Below are positions 1-8,179 of a stretch of 64,000 nt of DNA, piece by piece. Made by a program: the position numbers and the translations under genes. Under the pieces are notes generated by a model. It was not told the origin of the DNA. It did no database searches and saw nothing but the letters and a program-made list of their open reading frames with translations. Within the stretch, counting starts at the first letter, position 1; the number at the start of each line of letters is the position of its first letter. Source of the DNA: Flavobacterium frigidimaris (GTDB taxonomy: Bacteria; Bacteroidota; Bacteroidia; Flavobacteriales; Flavobacteriaceae); assembly GCA_900129595.1 (NCBI GenBank), contig FQWG01000019.1, positions 1 to 64,000 of the forward strand, written 5' to 3'.

Positions 1-357
1 CTCTTCAATAAACGCTGATCTTTTATATCCCTTAATTGTCTTTCTCTCAAAATTTATTTTTTGCCAAATATAAATATTTGTGTCCAGACGGTAGGCTGCT
101 ATCGGGGCTAGGGCAATCGTTTTCAAAAGTGCGTAACTGCTGCTTTATAATTTTCGTATCTCACTTTTTTTTGTCATTCCGAGGAACGAGGAATCCCCGC
201 AAGTAACTCTACAATCAAAATCGTCAATCTTTGGCGAGCTTCTCATGGGGTTTCCTCGTTCCTCGGAATGACAAGATTGTGTGTAAAAACTTTGTCAAAG
301 TTTTAAACATTGACAAAGATGATATGTTTAATTCGTGAATTCGTGGCGAAAAGAAAT
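1..357. other. Left-edge non-coding region with repeat fragments
   Basis: No convincing complete gene lies here. Positions 65-72 read as TATATTTG on the minus strand, a good flavobacterial -7 box pointing out of the window. Downstream of it a minus-strand frame beginning with TTG (48-50) stays open to the edge and could be the first 16 codons of a neighbour, but there is no ATG and I do not call it. Positions about 88-116, read on the minus strand, match part of the structured element seen at 8013-8130 (shared core GCCCTAGCCC and GATAG). A separate inverted repeat sits at 173-272. Confidence 0.5.
173..272. repeat. Palindromic REP-like element, 21-bp perfect arms
   Basis: The arms 173-193 and 252-272 are perfect inverted copies of 21 bp, beginning GTCATTCCGAGGAACGAGG, and TCCCC/GGGG pairs extend them inward. 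The interior is about 58 bp. A diverged copy of the same element lies at 25671-25947, where a second repeat has inserted into it. Its place downstream of the minus-strand exporter gene fits an intergenic repeat that may also end transcripts. Confidence 0.85.
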
Positions 358-2724
358 CTAATTCTCTAATCCCTCCAAATCCTCTTTCTTAGCTTTCTTC
401 TTTTCAAAAGTCAAAACTAAAGCCGGTAAAACCAATAAATTGGCAAACATTGCAAACGCTAATGTGCATGAAATTAATCCGCCAAGAGCGATTGTTCCGC
501 TGAAACTAGAAAGCGTGAAAGTAGCAAAACCTAAAATTAAAACTACCGAAGTATAAAAAGTACTGATTCCTGTTTCTCTCAAAGCACTGAAAACAGATTT
601 TTTGACTTTTCCGTTGCTCTGAATTAAATCATGTTTGTATTTCGCCATAAACTGAATCGCATTATCAACCGAAATACCGAACGCTATACTGAATACCAAA
701 ATCGTAGAAGGTTTAAGCGGAATCCCGAAATAACCCATTAATCCGGATGTAATGCAAAGCGGTAAAATATTTGTAATCACAGACGCCATTACCATTTTGA
801 AAGATCGGAATAAGTACAACATTAATCCTGCAATTACTAAAATCGCAAAAATCAACGATTCGATTAAGTTGTCGACCAAATACGATGTTCCTTTCTGGAA
901 AACCAATGCTTTTCCGGTCAGAGTCACTTCATAACGGTCTGCAGGAAAAATTTCAGCAATTTTTGAGCGTAATTTTTTCTCAACTTTTGCCATTTCCTGA
1001 GTTCCAATATCTTTCATGAAAGTCGTGATTCGGGCGTATTGTCCAGTCGAATCTACATACGATTTCATCAGATTGTCTTTGCTGTTTTTTGTTGCATTTT
1101 TAGCATACGATAAAATAAATGTCTGTTCCTGCGAAGTGGGCAATTGGTAATATTCCGGATTTCCGTTATAGAAAGCCTGTTTCGAATACTTCACCAAATT
1201 CACTATAGAAACCGGTTTTGACAATTCAGGAAGTTCGGCAATCGTGTTTTGCAATTCGTCCATTTTTTTCATCGTCGATAATTTCATAACACCTTTTTTA
1301 TGTTTGGTGTTAATCATTATTTCAAGAGGCATAACGCCGTTGAATTCTTTTTCGTAAAATAAAATGTCTTTATAGAATGAAGCGCTTTTTGGCATTTCAC
1401 CAATCAAACTTCCGGAAACTTTCATTTGTGCAACTCCAATTACACTAAAAACCAAAAGCAAACCATAAATAGTATAAATTACTTTTCGTTTGTTTTTTAC
1501 CACATTTTCAACAAAATTCAATAAAGTCGAAATATAGGTTTTGTTTAAGTGATACAAATGTCTTTCTCCCGGAATCGACATGAAACTGTACACAATTGGC
1601 ACAATTAAAAGCGTTAGTAAATAAACGGAAATCACATTGATCGAAGTCACCAGTCCAAATTCAAAAAGTAAATCATTCCCTGTAATCATGAAAGTAGCAA
1701 AACCTATCGCCGTAGTTAAATTCGTCATCAAAGTCGAAACCCCAATTTTGGAAATAATACGCTGTAATGCTTTTGCCTGATTGTTGTGTAATTTGATTTC
1801 CTGCTGGTATTTATTGATCAGGAAAATACAGTTTGTGATTCCGATTACGATAATTAATGGCGGAATAATAGCTGTTAGAATCGTGATTTTATAATGAAAT
1901 AAACCAAGCGTCCCGAAAGACCAGATTACCCCAATTATTAAGATGCAAATCGAAATAAAAGTCGCTCTGAACGAACGGAAAAAGAAAAAGAAAATCAAGG
2001 AAACCGTGAATAAAGCCGCGCCAATAAAAAGCCCGATTTCACCTTTCATATTATCCGCATTAATCGTTCTGATGTACGGCATTCCAGAAACTTTCAAGTC
2101 AACTCCTGTAGTTTTTTCGAATTTATCGATTTTCGGAACCAGGTTTTCAAGAATAAAAGTCTTTCTTTCCGGTGTGTTTACAAGCGCTTTGTTGATGTAA
2201 ATTGCCGAACGAATACTACCACTTTGTTTGTTAAACAATAATCCTTCGTAAAAAGGTAAATTGTGAAACAAATCATATTGTACCTTTTTTAAGTATTCAG
2301 GATCAAGTGCTTTTTGTTGATCGATAAACGGAGTCAGAACAAATTTTTCGTTGACAGTATCTTTTTCCAGTTTCTTTAAATCGTTTAAGGAAACGACCAA
2401 ATCGACCTCTTTAGAGTTTTTTAAACCCGTCATTAATTCATTCCAGGCAGCATAATTTTTAGGTGTAAAGAATTTTGGATCCTGAAACCCAATTACCACT
2501 AAATTTCCTTCCTCACCAAATTTATCCAGAAACTGTTGGTATTGTTTATTTACGATATGATCTTTAGGAAGCAAATTGGCTTCAGTATAAGTCATAGAAA
2601 GGTTTTTCCATTGGTAGCCAAGGAAAATCGTTAAAACAGATAGGATTACTAGTATTACTATTCTGTTCTTAAGTATGATTCGGGCTAGTTTTTCCCAAAA
2701 TCCAACTTGTACTGCGTTTTTCAT
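358..2724 (-). CDS. RND superfamily (MMPL/Patched-type) exporter
   Basis: A 788-residue inner-membrane protein with the two-fold repeat of the RND superfamily. Each half has one N-terminal transmembrane helix (about residues 20-40 and 415-435), a large periplasmic domain, and then a block of five helices (about 230-390 and 625-770). The second block has the polar helix signature FGISVDNAIQF followed by FYTSVVLILGFATFTLSSF, typical of MMPL/Patched-like proteins rather than of AcrB. Such proteins export lipids or hydrophobic compounds using the proton gradient. No membrane-fusion or outer-membrane partner is adjacent, so the substrate is unknown. The gene stands alone and starts with ATG at 2724. 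It ends 86 bp from a palindromic repeat. Confidence 0.85.
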   Translation of the reverse strand: MKNAVQVGFWEKLARIILKNRIVILVILSVLTIFLGYQWKNLSMTYTEANLLPKDHIVNKQYQQFLDKFGEEGNLVVIGFQDPKFFTPKNYAAWNELMTGLKNSKEVDLVVSLNDLKKLEKDTVNEKFVLTPFIDQQKALDPEYLKKVQYDLFHNLPFYEGLLFNKQSGSIRSAIYINKALVNTPERKTFILENLVPKIDKFEKTTGVDLKVSGMPYIRTINADNMKGEIGLFIGAALFTVSLIFFFFFRSFRATFISICILIIGVIWSFGTLGLFHYKITILTAIIPPLIIVIGITNCIFLINKYQQEIKLHNNQAKALQRIISKIGVSTLMTNLTTAIGFATFMITGNDLLFEFGLVTSINVISVYLLTLLIVPIVYSFMSIPGERHLYHLNKTYISTLLNFVENVVKNKRKVIYTIYGLLLVFSVIGVAQMKVSGSLIGEMPKSASFYKDILFYEKEFNGVMPLEIMINTKHKKGVMKLSTMKKMDELQNTIAELPELSKPVSIVNLVKYSKQAFYNGNPEYYQLPTSQEQTFILSYAKNATKNSKDNLMKSYVDSTGQYARITTFMKDIGTQEMAKVEKKLRSKIAEIFPADRYEVTLTGKALVFQKGTSYLVDNLIESLIFAILVIAGLMLYLFRSFKMVMASVITNILPLCITSGLMGYFGIPLKPSTILVFSIAFGISVDNAIQFMAKYKHDLIQSNGKVKKSVFSALRETGISTFYTSVVLILGFATFTLSSFSGTIALGGLISCTLAFAMFANLLVLPALVLTFEKKKAKKEDLEGLEN

Positions 2725-2843
2725 AAAATCTTTAAAATGGATGCAAATGTAGTGAAAAGTGCTCTATATCATAAATAATCAGTTCTGTTTTTACTGTTTG
2801 TTAACATAAATGATACTCTGTTATTTAGGAAAATTTGGCCGTT

Positions 2844-2877
2844 TTGCGCAATTCTACGTTAGCTTTTCTCATATTTG
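2844..2877 (+). promoter_or_regulatory. Putative promoter of the SMR exporter gene
   Basis: TTG at 2844-2846 is followed after 23 bp by CATATTTG (2870-2877), one mismatch from the flavobacterial -7 consensus TANNTTTG. The gene starts 26 bp downstream. No guanidine riboswitch fold is evident in the short leader. Confidence 0.4.
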
Positions 2878-2902
2878 TACTTAATTTAAAAACGAAAAGA
2901 AT

Positions 2903-3232
2903 ATGAATTGGATTTTATTAGTAATTGCAGGACTTTTTGAAGTTGGATTTGCATCTTGTCTGGGCAAAGCCAAAGAAACGACAGGAATGATCTCAACATA
3001 TTGGATGGCTGGCTTTTTTGTTTGTCTTTCGATTAGTATGTTATTGCTGTATAAAGCCACGCAAGTTTTACCAATAGGAACCGCATATGCTGTTTGGACA
3101 GGAATTGGAGCGGTTGGAACCGTTTTAGTCGGGATTTTGGTTTTTAAAGAACCGGCAACTTTCTGGAGAATATTTTTTCTTTCGACTTTAATTGCTTCAA
3201 TCATTGGGTTGAAGTTCGTTTCTAGTCATTAA
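2903..3232 (+). CDS. gdx: SMR family exporter, guanidinium (Gdx/SugE) type
   Basis: A 109-residue protein with four transmembrane helices, the usual length of small multidrug resistance proteins, which act as antiparallel dimers. The essential membrane glutamate is in helix 1 (LFEVGFA, residue 13). The helix 3 region reads GTAYAVWTGIGAVGT, which is the Gdx/SugE version of the motif rather than the EmrE version (AYAIWSG). In characterised family members this subtype exports guanidinium in exchange for protons. The gene is monocistronic and divergent from the RND exporter, with its own likely promoter. Subtype assignment is from the motif only. A quaternary-ammonium exporter of the same family cannot be excluded. 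Confidence 0.85.
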   Translation: MNWILLVIAGLFEVGFASCLGKAKETTGMISTYWMAGFFVCLSISMLLLYKATQVLPIGTAYAVWTGIGAVGTVLVGILVFKEPATFWRIFFLSTLIASIIGLKFVSSH

Positions 3233-3241
3233 GAAATATTG

Positions 3242-3462
3242 GCCCACGGATTTTGCTCAAACGGGTTAACGCAGATTATTTGATAAAAGCTCTTGGGAAA
3301 AATATGCCACAGATTGCACAGATTTTCACAGATTAAATTTTTGTCAATTATTAGAAAAAAATCTTTTTAATCATTTTAATCTGTGGCAAAAGAATACATG
3401 CAGATTTAGGCAGATAATTATAATCCGTTTAAACCCGTTTGGTCCGTAAAATCTGTGGGCAA
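3242..3462. repeat. Long imperfect inverted repeat with nested arms
   Basis: The outer arms begin CCCACGGATTTTGCTCAAACGG on the left and end with its imperfect reverse complement near 3460. Inside them lies a second palindrome built from CCACAGATT (about 3308-3337) and AATCTGTGGCAAAA (about 3379-3395). The inner unit has a relative at 52433-52563. It fills nearly the whole space between the SMR gene and the sensor kinase. Confidence 0.7.
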
Positions 3463-3486
3463 AAAACTTTGTAATTTTACATAACT

Positions 3487-4248
3487 ATGCAAGAAAACAA
3501 CACCATCACTTTTATATTTCTAGCGATTCTTTTAGTGCTTATCGTTCTAATTTGCTTTTTGATCTATCAGTTGACTCAATTTAAAAAAGCAAAAGATAAT
3601 GCCGAAAAGAGTTTTTATGCACTCGAAATGAAAGTGAACGATTTACAGTTAGAAACGTTAGAGTCAAAACTGAATCCGCATTTGTTTAAGAATATACTGA
3701 ATTCGATTCAGTCACATGCGTACCAAACCTATTTTGCATTAGATAAACTCGCCAACGTTCTGGATTATATTCTGTACGAAAGCAAAAAGAAATTTGTCAC
3801 GGCAAAAGAAGAAATTGATTTTGCTTTGAATTTAATCGAAATCAATAAAATCAAGATCAGTCCGCTTTTTGAATTGAAGATCAAAACCAATATCAATAAA
3901 GAAGATAAATTATACGATCAGCCATTATTAGCGCCGTTGATCTCGATCGATTTAATCGAAAATGCTTTTAAACATGCTGATCTGCAAAGTGCGGATGCTT
4001 TTATTTCGGTTGTTTTTGAGTTTAAGGACAATGCTTTTTTTATGACGGTTTCGAATAAAATCTCCGATAAAAAAGTGTTGAAGAAAGAGCGCAGTGGTTT
4101 TGGTCATACGACTTTAGAACACCGTTTGCGTATTATTTATAAGAATAACTTCAAACTTGATAAGTTTGTTGAAAATGACGTTTATATTGCTCATCTTAAA
4201 ATAGATTTACTTGAATACAAAACTGAAATGCTTGCTGCTGGACGATGA
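3487..4248 (+). CDS. LytS-type sensor histidine kinase
   Basis: A 253-residue membrane kinase. One transmembrane helix (about residues 8-28) is followed by a short coiled region and a His_kinase domain of the LytS/YehU class. The likely phospho-accepting histidine is in KLNPHLFKNILNSI (about residues 69-82), and the N box is DLIENAFKHA (about 159-168). There is no sensing domain, so the signal is probably read at the membrane or through a partner. Its 3' end overlaps the LytTR regulator by 38 bp, which is strong evidence that the two form one signalling pair. The overlap also implies translational coupling. Confidence 0.85.
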   Translation: MQENNTITFIFLAILLVLIVLICFLIYQLTQFKKAKDNAEKSFYALEMKVNDLQLETLESKLNPHLFKNILNSIQSHAYQTYFALDKLANVLDYILYESKKKFVTAKEEIDFALNLIEINKIKISPLFELKIKTNINKEDKLYDQPLLAPLISIDLIENAFKHADLQSADAFISVVFEFKDNAFFMTVSNKISDKKVLKKERSGFGHTTLEHRLRIIYKNNFKLDKFVENDVYIAHLKIDLLEYKTEMLAAGR

Positions 4249-4930
4249 GTTACCGGGATTAACGTACCTGAAAATGCTTTGCGAACAAATTCCCGAAGTT
4301 GAAATTGTAAAAACGTTTAATAATCCTGAGAAACTCCTTGCCGATATTCCGAATCTTGATTTTGATTTGTTGATATCAGATATCGAAATGCCCGGAATTG
4401 ATGGTTTGCATCTGGCCGAAATGCTGGACAATAAATTGGTGATTTTCTGTACGGCGTATAAGGATTATGCTGCTGATGCTTTTAATATTGATGCAGTAGA
4501 TTATATAACAAAACCAGTGAAACTGGAGCGTTTGCAAAAAGCAATCTCAAAAGCTTTTGAACGTTTTCATAAACCGGATGCGGCCAAAAAATTCATTCAG
4601 CTGAATACGGATAAAGGTAAGACCTTACTATATTTTAATCAGATTCAATATATCAAAACGGCAGTGAGTGACAGCCGTGATAAAACAGTTTTACTTGTTG
4701 ATGGAAGTTTTCTGAACCTGAAAAATGTAAAATTCGATACTCTTTTAAACGAATTGCCCGATCCGGATTTTTGCCGCGTAAACAAAAAAGAAATTGTGGC
4801 GGTAAAAGCAATTAAGTTTTTTAATCATAACGAAATTGTCCTGCACCATTTAGAGAAAAATGACAAAAACAGCACTTTGATTTTAAGTGAAACATATCGT
4901 TCTGACTTTTTGAAAAAGGTGAAGTTATAA
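4211..4930 (+). CDS. LytTR-family response regulator
   Basis: A 239-residue regulator. Residues about 5-120 are a receiver domain with acidic pocket LLLDDE, phospho-acceptor aspartate in LLISDIEMPGIDG and the conserved lysine in YITKPVKL. Residues about 140-239 are a LytTR DNA-binding domain (CRVNKKEIVAV, IVLHHLEKN). No ATG is available upstream of the acidic pocket: the frame has a stop at 4202-4204, so translation must begin at TTG 4211 or a rarer codon just before it. It is the cognate regulator of the overlapping LytS-type kinase. The targets are unknown. In related bacteria such pairs control surface polysaccharide or autolysis genes. Confidence 0.85.
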   Translation: MNTKLKCLLLDDELPGLTYLKMLCEQIPEVEIVKTFNNPEKLLADIPNLDFDLLISDIEMPGIDGLHLAEMLDNKLVIFCTAYKDYAADAFNIDAVDYITKPVKLERLQKAISKAFERFHKPDAAKKFIQLNTDKGKTLLYFNQIQYIKTAVSDSRDKTVLLVDGSFLNLKNVKFDTLLNELPDPDFCRVNKKEIVAVKAIKFFNHNEIVLHHLEKNDKNSTLILSETYRSDFLKKVKL

Positions 4931-4943
4931 AATATTATATGTT

Positions 4944-5330
4944 AGGCTGAGCGGAGTCGAAGCCATTATTGTGATTGAGCCTTCGACTTCGCTCAGGTTG
5001 ACAGTCATTTTTTGAGAAATGATATGAATTAAGGTTTGTCCGGCTGAGCGGAGTCGAAGCCCTTTAGTATAATCAAGCTTTCGTTAGAAGTCGGTTTTAT
5101 CTAGTCAAGCCTTCGACTTCGCTCAGGGTGACAGTTATTTTTTGAGAAATGATATGAATTAAGGTTTGTCTGGCTGTACAGAGTCGAAGCCCTTTAGTGT
5201 AATGAAGCTTTCGTTAGAAGTCGGTTTTATCTAGTCAAGCCTTCGTTTTCGCTCAGGGTGACAGTCATTTTTTGAGAAATGATATGAATTAAGATTTTTG
5301 TCCGGCTGAGCGGAGTCGAAGCCTCTTTTT
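4944..5330. repeat. Tandem 130-bp repeat built from palindromic units
   Basis: The segment starting GACAGTCATTTTTTGAG recurs at 5000, 5130 and 5260, so the period is exactly 130 bp. There are two full copies plus partial copies on each side. Each unit contains GGCTGAGCGGAGTCGAAG and its inverse CTTCGACTTCGCTCAG, able to pair into a long hairpin. Single short copies of the same core are at 8116-8128 and 15283-15300. The block fills the region between the LytTR gene and the antiporter. The rest of 4931-5503 holds no gene. Confidence 0.9.
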
Positions 5331-5503
5331 ACGATAAATACCCTCTGTTTTATTCAGAATGACAGTGGTTTATTGCCAATTATTATAACTTATTACAAAG
5401 TTTTTCCGACTTGTTACATACATTGAAAATTAGGTTTAAAATTTCTTTTTCACTTAATTCTCGCTTCTGATATTTGCACCATTAAAATCAAAAAAAATGA
5501 GTT

Positions 5504-7774
5504 ATGAATAACATAAAAAACTCCTTATTTTACGTTACTGTTATTGGTGGTTTTACTGCTCTGATATATTGGGTAATTTCAAAAGGTGCCGCACTCGAAG
5601 TGGGTCGCGGAATCGTACACAAGCAAATCGAAAGTAATCATTGGAATGATTTTCTTCATTCGATGGTCGAGAATCTGCAACATCCTCTTGCTATTTTATT
5701 GGCGCAGATCGTTACTATTATTTTAGTGGCACGTTTGTTTGGATGGGTTTTTAGAAAAATCGGACAGCCATCTGTAATTGGAGAAATGATTGCTGGTATT
5801 GTTTTAGGTCCCTCTTTGGTGGGAATGTATTTTCCTGAATTCTCAGCCGCATTATTTCCAAAAGAATCTTTGGGAAATCTGCAATTTTTAAGTCAGATTG
5901 GTTTGATTCTTTTTATGTTCGTTATCGGGATGGAACTGGATTTGAAAGTATTAAAAAATAAAGCACACGATGCAGTAGTTATAAGTCACGCAAGTATTGT
6001 TATCCCTTTTGCCCTGGGTCTGTCATTAGCTTATTTTATCTACCATACTTTTGCTCCGGTTGGAGTTGAGTTTGCATCATTTGGTTTGTTTATGGGAATC
6101 GCCATGAGTATTACGGCATTTCCGGTGTTAGCCAGAATCGTGCAGGAGCGAGGCATGCAAAAAACAAAATTAGGAACCATTGCCATAACTTGTGCTGCGG
6201 CAGATGATATTACGGCCTGGTGTATTTTGGCAGTTGTAATTGCAATTGTAAAAGCAGGTTCGTTTACAAGTTCTTTATATGTAATTGGTCTGGCTATTTT
6301 GTATGTAATTGTCATGCTGAAAATAGTTCGTCCGTTCCTGAAACGTGTTGGAGATCTAAATTCAACCCGAGAGAGTCTGAATAAACCTGTTGTTGCTATT
6401 TTCTTTATTACACTTCTGTTCTCTTCGTATGCTTCAGAATTAATCGGAATTCATGCTTTATTTGGCGCTTTCTTGGCGGGAGCAATTATGCCAGAAAACA
6501 ACAAATTCAGAAATATTTTTATTGAGAAGGTAGAAGATGTTGCTATCATTGTTTTACTGCCTTTATTCTTTGTATTTACAGGTTTGCGTACACAAATAGG
6601 ATTGTTAAACGATCCTTATTTATGGAAAGTTACTGCTGTAATTATTGCTGTTGCAGTAGCCGGGAAATTCTTAGGTAGTGCTTTTGCTGCTAAATTTGTG
6701 GGGCAAAGCTGGAAAGACAGTTTAGCCATTGGAGCATTAATGAATACGCGTGGTTTAATGGAGCTGGTGGTGTTGAATATTGGTTATGATCTGGGAGTTC
6801 TTTCTACGGAAATTTTTACCATGATGGTCATTATGGCTTTAGTGACAACGTTTATGACTGGTCCGGCATTAGATTTTATAGGTTTTATTTTTAAAGATAA
6901 AATACCGGCGGTTCCACAGGAAATTGGCAATAAAAGCAAATACAAGATTCTGCTTTCGTTCGCAACTCCTGAAAGAGGTAAAAAATTACTGAAACTGGCC
7001 AATAGTCTGGTTAAGAAACAAGGAGATAATTCGATTGTAACAGCAATGCATTTGTCATTAAGTACAGAGATTCATTCGTTTGATATAAAAGATCATGAAC
7101 GCAAAATGTTAGTTCCTGTGATAGAAGAGTCAGAACGTCTGAATCAAAACATGGTAAGTGTTTTTAAGGTAACAAACGATATCGATACTGATATTATAGA
7201 TACGGCAAACCAGGGCGACTACGATTTATTGTTAGTTGGTTTGGGACAGTCTATTTTTGACGGAACTTTACTTGGGAAGATTCTTGGTTTTACAACCCGA
7301 ATCGTAAATCCGGATCGTTTGATCGATAAGTTTACCGGAAAAGAAGGTTTGTTCGAGAATTCTCCTTTTGATGAAAGGACACGTCATATTATTTTAAAAA
7401 GTAAGATGCCTGTTGGGATTTTTATTGATAAGGATTTAGAAGAAGTGAATCAGGTTTTTATGCCAATTTTTAGTAAAGAAGATTCTTTTTTAATAGAATA
7501 CGCGAAGAAATTAATCAATAATAATGGTTCTCAAATCACGGTTCTGGATGCAAGCGGCGAAGTAAAGAATACCAGAGATATTCAGGAAACGATTCGTTCG
7601 ATCGAGCAAATTGCACCCAACCATATCATGATTATGCACGACAGAACAATTAAGAAAGAGTTTCTTGAAAATCAAAGTTTGATGATTATTAGTCTGGACA
7701 GCTGGAAAAAACTGATAGAATCTCAAAGTACATGGTTGAATAATACGCCTTCGGTTTTGATTTTGAAACCATAA
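5504..7774 (+). CDS. CPA2-family cation:proton antiporter with cytosolic C-terminal domain
   Basis: A 756-residue protein. An extra N-terminal helix (about 10-28) precedes a Na+/H+ exchanger domain of about 12 helices (about 60-465). It contains the family sequence QIGLILFMFVIGMELD and the AADDITAW motif that carries the ion-binding aspartates of the KefB/NapA type. The last roughly 280 residues are cytosolic and look like two universal-stress-protein-like segments (for example DTANQGDYDLLLVGLG), with no TrkA-N/RCK glycine motif. It probably exchanges K+ or Na+ for protons at the inner membrane. It stands alone between a repeat block and a terminator-like palindrome. The ion specificity cannot be told from sequence. 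Confidence 0.85.
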   Translation: MNNIKNSLFYVTVIGGFTALIYWVISKGAALEVGRGIVHKQIESNHWNDFLHSMVENLQHPLAILLAQIVTIILVARLFGWVFRKIGQPSVIGEMIAGIVLGPSLVGMYFPEFSAALFPKESLGNLQFLSQIGLILFMFVIGMELDLKVLKNKAHDAVVISHASIVIPFALGLSLAYFIYHTFAPVGVEFASFGLFMGIAMSITAFPVLARIVQERGMQKTKLGTIAITCAAADDITAWCILAVVIAIVKAGSFTSSLYVIGLAILYVIVMLKIVRPFLKRVGDLNSTRESLNKPVVAIFFITLLFSSYASELIGIHALFGAFLAGAIMPENNKFRNIFIEKVEDVAIIVLLPLFFVFTGLRTQIGLLNDPYLWKVTAVIIAVAVAGKFLGSAFAAKFVGQSWKDSLAIGALMNTRGLMELVVLNIGYDLGVLSTEIFTMMVIMALVTTFMTGPALDFIGFIFKDKIPAVPQEIGNKSKYKILLSFATPERGKKLLKLANSLVKKQGDNSIVTAMHLSLSTEIHSFDIKDHERKMLVPVIEESERLNQNMVSVFKVTNDIDTDIIDTANQGDYDLLLVGLGQSIFDGTLLGKILGFTTRIVNPDRLIDKFTGKEGLFENSPFDERTRHIILKSKMPVGIFIDKDLEEVNQVFMPIFSKEDSFLIEYAKKLINNNGSQITVLDASGEVKNTRDIQETIRSIEQIAPNHIMIMHDRTIKKEFLENQSLMIISLDSWKKLIESQSTWLNNTPSVLILKP

Positions 7775-7798
7775 GAGTTTTTTAAATTTCAATATTTT

Positions 7799-7845
7799 TA
7801 AATTCCAAATTCCAATTTTATGATTGGGGTTTGGGATTTTTTTTG
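7799..7845. terminator. Terminator-like palindrome after the antiporter gene
   Basis: The arms AAATTCCAAATTCCAA (7800-7815) and TTGGGGTTTGGGATTT (7824-7839) pair, and a T-rich run follows. The same AATTCCAAATTCC palindrome type occurs at 25992-26033. Confidence 0.65.
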
Positions 7846-8012
7846 TTGTGGTTTTCTTTGCTGACGTGACGAATAGTTTGTGGAAACTTTGTCAAAGTTT
7901 TTTGATGTAAAGCATTGTCATTGGATTGCGGGATGGCACGCGGATGACACGGATTCGCTAAATCGAAAACGCGGATTTACACGGATTTTTTTTGTTGCAT
8001 TATTTTTTCTTG

Positions 8013-8130
8013 TGAAAACGAATGCCCTAGCCCTGATAGAAGTGGGAAATCCTTTTGTGTCCGCCGCCGCGGACACAAAAGATTGAAACGGATAGCAGGA
8101 AATAGCTCCTGACTCTTCGACTTCGCTAAG
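8013..8130. repeat. Structured intergenic element with a 13-bp GC-rich hairpin
   Basis: The core hairpin has 13-bp arms, 8052-8064 and 8069-8081, with loop CGCC. It is flanked by GCCCTAGCCCTGATAGAAG on the left and GGATAGCAGGAAATAGCTCC on the right. A fragment of the left flank recurs, inverted, at about 88-116. It lies between the convergent antiporter and DUF5686 genes, so it may be a transcript-end element or a structured RNA. The remaining sequence from 7846 to 8179 has no gene. Open frames across it on both strands are by-products of the palindrome. Confidence 0.75.
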
Positions 8131-8179
8131 AGTGACAAACATTGATTTAATTGGAATTTTAAAATTTATGGAATTTAAT

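Noticed and set aside
2725..2902. Guanidine riboswitch in front of the SMR exporter
   Set aside because: The likely transcription start is only about 20 bp upstream of the gene, leaving no room, and no matching fold was seen.
4944..5330. Possible CRISPR array in the tandem repeat block
   Set aside because: The period is 130 bp with repeats and spacers both conserved, and no cas genes are present. It is a tandem duplication of a palindromic repeat.
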